Assembly (NCBI GenBank): GCA_039208045.1
Contig: JBCCRH010000028.1
Span: 1 to 24,562, forward strand
Source: JBCCRH01 sp039208045
GTDB taxonomy: Bacteria > Bacteroidota > Bacteroidia > Chitinophagales > Saprospiraceae
Length of the DNA: 24,562 nt
Direction of reading: 5' to 3'
Shown: in pieces, positions 16,818 through 23,242 of the stretch
Position numbering within the stretch: the stretch's first letter is position 1
How the letters are laid out: every line of letters starts with the position of its first letter
Notes under the pieces: generated by a model
Database searches by the model: none
What the model saw: the letters and a program-made list of their open reading frames with translations, nothing else
Told to the model about the DNA's origin: nothing
Made by a program: the position numbers and the translations under genes

Positions 16818-17495
16818 TCAATAATCCGCTAACTTTTTTCGAATCTCGATCCTAGTCGGATCAAAATCAATGATACCGCTTTTCTTCAAGTTATTCATAA
16901 CGGTATTCACCGTCTGTCGAGAAGTGAAGGTCAGTTGCGCAATTTCTCTATTTTTCAAAAAATTATCCACCACCCATACCTCTCCTTCCTGACGACCAAA
17001 AGCAGTAGCTAATTCCCACAAAAAATCAATGACACGTGTTCTGGAATCTTTGAACGATAGCTGATGTACTTTACGCTGTAGCTGTTGCATTCGAAGGGCC
17101 ACCCGTTGTAGCAGCTGCACATTTAACTCTTCGTGCTGCTGCATTAATGTACGAACTTGATGCCGATCATAAGCCGTGATACGAACAGGGCTTATAGCTG
17201 TTGCAAAGAAGTGTTTGGTAGGAATATCAGTCAGCACAAATTCGCCAAATAATTCCCCTGGCGCCACCAAATACTTAATAAATGCCCCGTGGGACTGATG
17301 GTGACGACTCACTTCTAGTCGTCCTTCGTCTAGCTGATAAACCATGGGGCGCTCCTCCAAGGACTGCACATAAGTATAGTCGATAGCTCCTTCGGGCATT
17401 ATTTTCCCACTTCCTAAGTGCAGGACCCTTGCCTTGGGTAGCAGCAATGCTTTACCGTATGGCTCCAAATGGTGTAAAGGTGAATAAATAGTCAT
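16818..17495 (-). CDS. Crp/Fnr-family transcriptional regulator
   Basis: The product is 225 residues. An N-terminal cyclic-nucleotide-binding-like beta roll (about 20-115) contains a cassette-like PGELFGEFVLTD segment, but the arginine that binds the cyclic phosphate in Crp is not in place, so cAMP may not be the ligand. A long dimer helix (about 116-146) follows. The C-terminal winged helix-turn-helix (about 180-217) has the motif NREIAQLTFTSRQTVNTVMNNLKKSG. No Fnr-type cysteine cluster was seen. The gene is convergent with the UDG-like gene (20-base gap). Upstream lies a structured non-coding region ending in a leftward terminator about 75 bases before the ATG, which may attenuate it. Confidence 0.9.
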   Translation of the reverse strand: MTIYSPLHHLEPYGKALLLPKARVLHLGSGKIMPEGAIDYTYVQSLEERPMVYQLDEGRLEVSRHHQSHGAFIKYLVAPGELFGEFVLTDIPTKHFFATAISPVRITAYDRHQVRTLMQQHEELNVQLLQRVALRMQQLQRKVHQLSFKDSRTRVIDFLWELATAFGRQEGEVWVVDNFLKNREIAQLTFTSRQTVNTVMNNLKKSGIIDFDPTRIEIRKKLADY

Positions 17496-17570
17496 ATCGT
17501 CGGGTGCTCTCTTTGAGGGTCAAATTATGGGAATTTCCAGCGAGAGCTTGTCCCTGCCCCGACAGCTGGT

Positions 17571-17608
17571 AAAAAAAGAACAGCTTTTCCTTCGAAAAGG
17601 AAAAGCTG
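17571..17608 (-). terminator. Intrinsic terminator, leftward
   Basis: A perfect 12-bp stem, CAGCTTTTCCTT (17581-17592) with AAGGAAAAGCTG (17597-17608), closes a CGAA loop. On the minus strand the stem is followed by a run of T residues (17571-17580, seen on the plus strand as AAAAAAAGAA). There is no T run on the plus-strand side. It therefore ends leftward transcription, about 75 bases before the start codon of the Crp-type gene. Confidence 0.75.
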
Positions 17609-17664
17609 CTACTTTACACTCACTAGTTTATGAAACTTAAGCCAACATTTGATGTGACATTAAG

Positions 17665-17688
17665 AGGAGTATTTCTAAAAACACTCCT
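17665..17688. other. Hairpin, 10-bp stem with one mismatch
   Basis: AGGAGTATTT (17665-17674) pairs with AAACACTCCT (17679-17688) apart from one A-C mismatch, around the loop CTAA. It is followed on the plus strand by a few T residues, so it could be a weak rightward terminator or an internal element of a leftward RNA. Confidence 0.55.
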
Positions 17689-17813
17689 TTTAAGCCAGTC
17701 GACACATTAAAAACAACATAAATCGAAATATTATTGCAAAAATCGGCTGCTGTTGATGTTAATAATTTGCTAAAAATTACGCAACAATGCAAATAGATTA
17801 ATTATACGTGACG

Positions 17814-17845
17814 CAAAGTGGTTTGCCACATGCAATACCACTTTG
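17814..17845. other. Hairpin, perfect 9-bp stem
   Basis: CAAAGTGGT (17814-17822) is perfectly complementary to ACCACTTTG (17837-17845), separated by a 14-base loop. No T tract follows on either strand. It lies 8 bases from the long palindrome at 17854-17907. Confidence 0.6.
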
Positions 17846-17853
17846 GTACAGTA

Positions 17854-17907
17854 TATACTGACATTGACGTAGTCGCGCTATAGCGTGACTACTCAATCGT
17901 CAGTATA
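17854..17907. repeat. 54-bp near-perfect palindrome
   Basis: The outer arms TATACTGAC (17854-17862) and GTCAGTATA (17899-17907) are exact inverses. The inner arms GTAGTCGCGCTA (17869-17880) and TAGCGTGACTAC (17881-17892) pair with one G-T wobble. Between them, the ATTGA/TCAAT segments pair with one unpaired C on each side. As RNA it would fold with a UAUA tetraloop. It lacks a T tract, so it is not a standard terminator. The arms begin and end in TA, as a small palindromic element flanked by a TA target duplication might. Confidence 0.75.
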
Positions 17908-18023
17908 AAAGGGTCACCCCACCGCATAAAGGTTGTACCTCATCGAATTTTTTTTGAGAAAATTCCAACTCTTCCGTTTTTCGATCATCCTTAGTAAAGA
18001 ACGCTGACGAAAAACAATAAAAA

Positions 18024-18581
18024 TTGAACGCCCATCCTCGTCCTGACGAACAACAATTGATACAAGAATGCTTGGCTGGCAAACAGGCTGCTCAATGGCA
18101 ACTCTATAAGAAGTATGCCAAAGCTATGTATCATACCGTAGTTCGAATGGTCGTGCAGCCCTCCGATGCGGAAGATATCCTACAGGATACTTTTGTGAAG
18201 GTGTTTCAAAAATTAGAGGCTTTCAAAGGAGAGTCGACCCTCGGAGCGTGGATCAAGCGCATTGCCATCAACACCGCGCTGAGTCATATTCAGAAGAACG
18301 GGCGCATTCGCTTTTTGCAAGTTCAGGAACAGTATGATTTAGCCGTTCCGCCTCCAAGTTTTGAGGCTTCAAGCATGGATATGCGCAGTATACACCAGGC
18401 TATCAAGCAGCTGCCAGAAGGCTGTCGAGTCGTGTTCAACCTTTACCTTTTGGAGGGGTATCAGCACCAGGAGATCGCACAGATTTTGCATATTTCGGAA
18501 TCGACCTCTAAAAGTCAGTACCAGCGTGCACGGCGCTTATTACAACAATCATTAAAAAAAAATCTAGCCCTTAGTGGATAA
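18024..18581 (+). CDS. ECF-type RNA polymerase sigma factor
   Basis: The product is 185 residues. Region 2 runs from about residue 12 to 85, with the core-binding DAEDILQDTFVKVFQ and the -10-reading GESTLGAWIKRIAINTALSHI. Region 4 runs from about 125 to 178, with LPEGCRVVFNLYLLEGYQHQEIAQILHIS followed by the recognition helix. The start is TTG at 18024: a TAA stands two codons upstream in frame and the first internal ATG would remove most of region 2, so a TTG (or another non-ATG) start is required. The stop overlaps the GTG start of the next gene by 8 bases, which couples it to its likely anti-sigma protein. It probably directs the operon of 18574-20419 among other targets. Confidence 0.92.
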   Translation: MNAHPRPDEQQLIQECLAGKQAAQWQLYKKYAKAMYHTVVRMVVQPSDAEDILQDTFVKVFQKLEAFKGESTLGAWIKRIAINTALSHIQKNGRIRFLQVQEQYDLAVPPPSFEASSMDMRSIHQAIKQLPEGCRVVFNLYLLEGYQHQEIAQILHISESTSKSQYQRARRLLQQSLKKNLALSG

Positions 18582-19128
18582 TTTAGAACAACATATACGC
18601 AACAACAGGGCGCAGCTCGATCAGATAGAAGCCTTCGATGAAGGCGCAATTTGGGCAGGGCTGCAGCAAGAGCTGACGCAACAAAAGCAGGCACGCTCAG
18701 GCTGGCAGCTCCAAATCGGGCGCAACTGGCAGTGGAGCATTGCTGCAAGTATCGCATTGCTGGCTGCCGCCTGGCTATTTTGGCCCCAGCCAACCCACCA
18801 AGCAGCACAAGGAAATATTGCACAGTATTTTCCGGAGCTGGCTGCGCAGGAGCAAGCCTACCAACAGCTGATCGCACAAAAAGAAGTAGAATTGAAAATT
18901 GAACAACTCTCGCCCATTCAATTTGGCGATTTACTGGATGAGTTGCAATTACTCGATGACTTACATGAAGACCACTTGGCAGACATCTCTAAGTTTGGAG
19001 AAAACCAACGCCTCATGCAAGCCCTCATCAAGTATTATGAACATAAGATTCGCATTCTCGAACACATCTCTAAGGAAATTGAAAAACAAAAAAATCATGA
19101 CAAACTCAACCATGAAGTATCTATTTAA
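18574..19128 (+). CDS. Single-pass membrane protein, probable anti-sigma factor
   Basis: The product is 184 residues with a GTG start at 18574, inside the last codons of the sigma gene. The N-terminal ~50 residues are charged and presumably cytoplasmic (sigma-binding). One membrane helix lies at about 53-70 (WSIAASIALLAAAWLFW). The ~110 residues after it are helical and acidic and would face the periplasm. No zinc-binding HxxxCxxC motif of ZAS-type anti-sigma factors was seen. The role follows from position and topology: such sigma/membrane-protein pairs are the rule for ECF operons. Its 3' end overlaps the start of the secreted repeat protein by about 32 bases. Confidence 0.8.
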   Translation: MDNLEQHIRNNRAQLDQIEAFDEGAIWAGLQQELTQQKQARSGWQLQIGRNWQWSIAASIALLAAAWLFWPQPTHQAAQGNIAQYFPELAAQEQAYQQLIAQKEVELKIEQLSPIQFGDLLDELQLLDDLHEDHLADISKFGENQRLMQALIKYYEHKIRILEHISKEIEKQKNHDKLNHEVSI

Positions 19129-20419
19129 TACCATTATTATTTTCGCACTGCTGCTATTACTCCCCAGTCTTGCAGCTGCTCAGGTAGAGCGCTCCAAGAC
19201 GATTGCTAAGAACCTAGATGGCGCAAAGCGCGTACAAGTGAAGCATCGATATGGCCCCCTGATGATTACTAAATCCCCTGATAATCAGGTGAAGTTCAAA
19301 GCAGTCATCAGCTTTAAAGCAAAGGATGAGGAGGATGCCAATATCGTACTACAGCACTTCGATATGGATATTGAACAGGAAGGGGATAAACTGGGTATTT
19401 CCACCGCTTTTGATGTGGAGAACTGGAACAGTCAGAATGGTAAAATTGCACTGCGCTTTGACGATGGGGACAAGGTGAGGAATTTGCGTAATCTAAAAAT
19501 CAAATTTGAGCTACAGCTTCCTACAGGAGTAAAAGATTTGAGGGTGCGGAATAAATATGAGGATATTAATATCAGCTATGACCTGGCAGCAGATGTCTAC
19601 ATCGATCAGTATAGTGGACGAATTGAAACTCAAAATATTTTGGGGGCACTAAATATTAAAGCGAAGTATAGCAAAGGTAGACTTGGCAACTTCCAGGAAG
19701 GCAAGCTGGACCTCTATGATAGCGACTTGAACTTTGGTGATGGGCAGGATGTGAGTCTAAAATCGAAATACTCTGGCTTACAATTTGGTGCTTTGGCGAG
19801 CCTGCGAGTAGATAGTTATGATGATGACATAAAGGCAAAGAATATCAAAGGCGAGCTGGTGATAGCAGATAAGTACTCCGATTATAAGATCGGTTCTTTT
19901 GAAAAAGCTACCCTCGATATTTACGATGGTGATTTGGTGCTGGAGGGGGGTAAGCTCTTGCAGATCAAAAGCAAGTACTCTTCTTTTCGCTTGACCAATG
20001 TAGAGACGCTTTCCTTTGAAATGTCTTACGATGATGAGGTACAAATCAATGATGTGGGCAAATTCACAGTTGCTCAATCCAAGTATACCAATTATGATTT
20101 TGGGAAAGTACAAGAAGGCATTACCCTCACCAAATCTTATGACGACAATGTAGCCATTAACCAGTTGACTGGCCCTATGGAAGATATTATCATCAACGGC
20201 AAGTATACAGATGTGAGCTTAAATATCAAGAAGGGAGTTGCTTATGCAGTCGATGCCACTATGAAATACGGCAAGCTAAACCTGGATGAGGATAATTTTG
20301 ATTCTCAGTATTATAAAGAAAAAAACGGCAATATTGAATTTCGGGGAAGTACCAAAGGGGCTAGCGCTGATGCGCCAGTAGTGAAGATTGACTGTTATGA
20401 TTGTACTATTACTTGGTAA
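19097..20419 (+). CDS. Exported beta-solenoid-like repeat protein (DUF4097-like)
   Basis: From the ATG at 19097 the product is 440 residues (a second start at 19112 gives a tighter signal peptide). The hydrophobic core IIIFALLLLLPSLAAAQ ends at a probable cleavage near residue 29. From about 150 to 395 the protein is built from degenerate units of ~35 residues, each with a K-Y-S/T-x half and a Y-D-D/S-D half; KY pairs occur at 153, 190, 224, 259, 293, 329 and 369. This pattern suggests a right-handed beta-solenoid, as in putative auto-transporter adhesin/DUF4097 families. A C-terminal CYDC pair may form a disulfide. The ORF extends further upstream, but that part overlaps the anti-sigma gene in another frame. 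Probably an envelope protein controlled by the sigma factor. Confidence 0.85.
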   Translation: MTNSTMKYLFNTIIIFALLLLLPSLAAAQVERSKTIAKNLDGAKRVQVKHRYGPLMITKSPDNQVKFKAVISFKAKDEEDANIVLQHFDMDIEQEGDKLGISTAFDVENWNSQNGKIALRFDDGDKVRNLRNLKIKFELQLPTGVKDLRVRNKYEDINISYDLAADVYIDQYSGRIETQNILGALNIKAKYSKGRLGNFQEGKLDLYDSDLNFGDGQDVSLKSKYSGLQFGALASLRVDSYDDDIKAKNIKGELVIADKYSDYKIGSFEKATLDIYDGDLVLEGGKLLQIKSKYSSFRLTNVETLSFEMSYDDEVQINDVGKFTVAQSKYTNYDFGKVQEGITLTKSYDDNVAINQLTGPMEDIIINGKYTDVSLNIKKGVAYAVDATMKYGKLNLDEDNFDSQYYKEKNGNIEFRGSTKGASADAPVVKIDCYDCTITW

Positions 20420-20421
20420 GT

Positions 20422-21666
20422 CTAAGTCCCTTTCTTAAATAAGAGCTTGACCCAAAACAACGGCTTCACCAATTGCTCGCGCAGGTTGAAGTCGTTGTAC
20501 ATTCCAGAAATAACGTTGATGATTTTTTGATTACTAGCGATGATATTGGCAATCAAGTTGACCAAGGGAGCGTACATGAGCATTCGCTGTAGGCGATAGC
20601 TTAGGCGCATTTCTGAGCCCAGCACTCGCGCAACCCGCACATCGTAGGCCTGCATAAAGGCGGCTGAAAAATTTTGCTCTTGCAGGCATTTTTGTGCTTG
20701 CTCTGCTGCGATGAAGCCACTGTAAAAGGCATTGCCAATGCCCTCCCCCGTCAGCGGATCTACCAAATGCCCTGCATCCCCAATCAGCATAAAGTGATCA
20801 CCAGAGATAACCCGCCGCTTCGATCCCAATGGCAGCCCAAAGCCTTTTAGCTTACTGATGGGTTCGGCATCTTTGAAGCGCTCTTTGAAGGTAGGATGAT
20901 GCTGAATAATATCGTCAAATGCTTTGCGGAGGTTGACTTCACGCTTGGTCAAAATATCGCTCCGCATGCCAAGTCCTACATTAGCCTCGCCATTGGGCAG
21001 CGGAAAAATCCAGAAATAGCCCGGCGTAATCGACTTGATAAAGTGCAGTTCAATAAAGTTATCCTTTGCTAAGCCCTTCACATTTTTGTAGTAGGCACGC
21101 ACCGCTCCGGCATGGTGCTTCATATCTTTCTCCAAGCCCGCTTCCTTACGGCTAAAACTTGAGTGTGCCCCATCTGCCACCATTAGGATAGGTGCCTCAA
21201 CTGCAAGCTCTTCTTTTTTGGTAGTAATCTTATAGCCCTTTTCTGTTCGGGTATAGCTCGTCACTTCTGTCTGATCAAAAAACTGGATATTGTCCCGCCG
21301 CTTTACCTCCTCGATCAAAAAATGATCAAAATCCATGCGCTTGGCTACATAGCCAGGTGCAGAGGCCGTGTCTCTAACATAATTAGGCTTGAATGGAATA
21401 TCTAGCTCTTTCAGATTGGGCGCTACAAAGCGAATGCCCCACACATCCGTTTGCATCGGCTCGCCGTTAAAGCGCTGCATAATAGCAGGGTCGAGGCGAT
21501 TGAGCAAAGTAGTTACCTTCCCGCTAATAGCGTCCCCACAAATTTTATCTCGCGGAAAGCGCGCCTTATCGATCAATACAGAAGGAATCCCCAAGTAGCT
21601 CAACTTCAAGGCAGTAGCCACCCCGCCAGGGCCAGCACCAACTATACAAACATCCGTTTTGATCAT
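20422..21666 (-). CDS. FAD-dependent oxidoreductase, geranylgeranyl-reductase family
   Basis: The product is 414 residues. The N-terminal dinucleotide-binding motif VGAGPGG (9-15) with the following helix and acidic LIDK binds FAD. KICGDAISG (about 42-50) is the second family motif, and LIGDAGHLVDPLTGEGIGNA (near 292-311) is the FAD ribityl-binding motif of the GGR/PHBH superfamily. No membrane anchor is needed, though the C-terminal region is hydrophobic. Likely reaction: reduction of isoprenoid double bonds or oxidation/hydroxylation of a lipid-linked substrate; the product is not assignable. It lies 2 bases from the convergent solenoid gene. A -7 box TATATTTG is found upstream (minus strand). 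Confidence 0.88.
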   Translation of the reverse strand: MIKTDVCIVGAGPGGVATALKLSYLGIPSVLIDKARFPRDKICGDAISGKVTTLLNRLDPAIMQRFNGEPMQTDVWGIRFVAPNLKELDIPFKPNYVRDTASAPGYVAKRMDFDHFLIEEVKRRDNIQFFDQTEVTSYTRTEKGYKITTKKEELAVEAPILMVADGAHSSFSRKEAGLEKDMKHHAGAVRAYYKNVKGLAKDNFIELHFIKSITPGYFWIFPLPNGEANVGLGMRSDILTKREVNLRKAFDDIIQHHPTFKERFKDAEPISKLKGFGLPLGSKRRVISGDHFMLIGDAGHLVDPLTGEGIGNAFYSGFIAAEQAQKCLQEQNFSAAFMQAYDVRVARVLGSEMRLSYRLQRMLMYAPLVNLIANIIASNQKIINVISGMYNDFNLREQLVKPLFWVKLLFKKGT

Positions 21667-21693
21667 ATCGCTTTGGTTTTAGACAGTTTTAAA

Positions 21694-21701
21694 CAAATAT
21701 A
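21694..21701 (-). promoter_or_regulatory. -7 promoter box of the FAD-oxidoreductase gene
   Basis: On the minus strand this reads TATATTTG, an exact match to TAnnTTTG. Transcription would start near 21687, about 20 bases before the ATG at 21666. The expected TTG at -33 is not clear, so support is from one box. Confidence 0.45.
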
Positions 21702-21712
21702 CAAGACCCCCG

Positions 21713-23131
21713 CTATCTTCTGCATGCTAACTGCTCTAGCAACCATGTTTTTTCTGTCAAAATTGGCTCTGCCTCGATGCGTTCTTGTAGCTGTGCTCGC
21801 GCCTTAGCGGCACTGGGTGCTAGTTGTAAAATCTTCTTGGTATAGTAAATCAGCTTTCGGTAGTTCGTGCGGTGATAGCCTAGTGCCGCCTTGCGCGTGA
21901 GGTAAGATTGGAAGGCTTCTAAATGACTATCCAAAGCCTCGTATTCGTCGAGCTCCACATATATTTTTAGCAATAATGCCCGTGCGCCTAAGTTGAGGAG
22001 CAGGTCGTGGTAATTGGAGCGCTGAAGTAGGCCAATAGCAGTAGTGTACTCCTTTTTAGCGTAAGCGATCTTTGCGCGGTTAAAGCTTTCCATGCGTTCC
22101 TTAAAGCGCGGATCGAGCTGCCTAGTCCATTCCTGAATAAAGTGTTCTGCCCAATCTGTACGCTCTAACTGCAAGGCAACCGCCACAATGTTGTGGTAGG
22201 TAAAACGAGAAAGTCTACCATTTTCAATGAGGTAACGATTTTCCAGTCCATCTTCATAAAAGTCCATAATATCTACAAAATAAGCTCGATGCCCATCGTT
22301 GACTTGCTTAATTGCAAAATTGATGGCCAGTTTGTGCAGGTCGCGCAATTCTGCCTGCTCAAAGTGTTGGCCATGCGCCAACAAAACCGATTTAAATTGC
22401 TGAAAATTGTGGCTGGCGTCCTCTTCTTGCTGCATCTTGATGCAATAATAGTAGATGCTGACAGCTGGATATTTTAATAACCCTTGCTGCTCGATAAAGG
22501 TAAAAAGCGCAGATACTAGACTGGGCTGAAAGTCCAATTTGTACACTTTAGCGTGCGCCAGCAACAAGCACGTTTTTCGTAGCTTCAGAGCAATGAAGGC
22601 CAGATTAAGTGCCTGGTCTAAGGGCTCTAGATGATGGCCTGCTTCGGGTTTGGTCTGGTAAGCGAGTCGATATTTTTCATCCCATAAAAGGTAGGCCTCG
22701 TGATGAAAGCTCGCGTCGCGTAGAGGAGCCCGCTCTAGCTGTCGTTCAGCCTCGCCAATGGCTTTGGCACGCAGGGCCTCTGCGGTTTGGTCACGCCAAA
22801 TAGTAGTTAGCTTTCGCTTAAAATAGGGGCCTTCTAGTGGCACTGTCTGTACCACCAAAAATTGCTGTAGCAATTTGAAAAGGTAGCTACCAATTAAGCG
22901 AAAGGTGGCTGCTTTATACGCTTTTTCTGGAAAAATAAACGCCCATGCTGCGGCTCCCTCAATGGGTTGCTGCTGCGCCAATTGTTTTTTTATAAAATCA
23001 TAGAGCTTTAGCACATCCTCCCGCTGATTAAAAAAAGGAGATTGTAAAAACTTTCTAAATGCCAAGTGCTCTTTGGCATCTAAGCTCAACAATGCTATCT
23101 CTAATTTACTGTTTTTTAATCTTTTAAGCAT
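21713..23131 (-). CDS. Hypothetical helical protein, 472 residues
   Basis: The product has no signal peptide or membrane helix and appears almost wholly alpha-helical, with regularly spaced Leu, Ala and aromatic residues and frequent Tyr/His. The N-terminus (LSLDAKEHLAFRKFLQSPFFNQREDVLKLYDFI) resembles that of Bacteroidota hypothetical proteins that I recall only as unnamed. The repeat-like helical pairs in the middle and C-terminal half could be TPR- or solenoid-like, for protein-protein contact, but the register is too loose to assign. It is separated from the FAD oxidoreductase by 46 bases and may be co-transcribed with it. No function is proposed. Confidence 0.8.
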   Translation of the reverse strand: MLKRLKNSKLEIALLSLDAKEHLAFRKFLQSPFFNQREDVLKLYDFIKKQLAQQQPIEGAAAWAFIFPEKAYKAATFRLIGSYLFKLLQQFLVVQTVPLEGPYFKRKLTTIWRDQTAEALRAKAIGEAERQLERAPLRDASFHHEAYLLWDEKYRLAYQTKPEAGHHLEPLDQALNLAFIALKLRKTCLLLAHAKVYKLDFQPSLVSALFTFIEQQGLLKYPAVSIYYYCIKMQQEEDASHNFQQFKSVLLAHGQHFEQAELRDLHKLAINFAIKQVNDGHRAYFVDIMDFYEDGLENRYLIENGRLSRFTYHNIVAVALQLERTDWAEHFIQEWTRQLDPRFKERMESFNRAKIAYAKKEYTTAIGLLQRSNYHDLLLNLGARALLLKIYVELDEYEALDSHLEAFQSYLTRKAALGYHRTNYRKLIYYTKKILQLAPSAAKARAQLQERIEAEPILTEKTWLLEQLACRR

Positions 23132-23173
23132 TAAACCTATCTTTAGACATGCAGCAAATCAATAGAAATGTTT

Positions 23174-23204
23174 TTGAAAACACAAGCTTTCTCCCCCATT
23201 TTTG
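23174..23204 (+). promoter_or_regulatory. Possible promoter of the terminal exported-protein gene
   Basis: A TTG at 23174-23176 lies 20 bases before CATTTTTG (23197-23204), which matches TAnnTTTG at 7 of 8 positions. The inferred start, near 23211, gives a leader of about 32 bases to the ATG at 23243. Confidence 0.4.
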
Positions 23205-23242
23205 TATCGTTAATCAAATTATAATTCCAAAAAAGAGAAAAA

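Larger units (their letters stand above)
17496..18023. other. Non-coding, structured intergenic region
   Basis: These 528 bases separate the divergent Crp-type regulator and sigma-factor genes. No convincing ORF was found. The region holds four hairpins (17581-17608, 17665-17688, 17814-17845, 17854-17907), which are listed separately, and is AT-rich outside them. The last 100 bases before the TTG start of the sigma gene contain T- and A-runs but no clear TAnnTTTG box. Confidence 0.7.

Noticed and set aside
17900..18082. 60-residue minus-strand ORF in the structured gap
   Set aside because: It overlaps the start of the sigma gene and the long palindrome and has no credible domain.
18515..18877. 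120-residue minus-strand ORF over the sigma/anti-sigma junction
   Set aside because: It is antisense to two well-supported genes and shows no family features.
18899..19096. Upstream extension of the solenoid gene
   Set aside because: It overlaps the anti-sigma gene in another frame and would put about 66 residues before a clear signal peptide that starts at 19097 or 19112.
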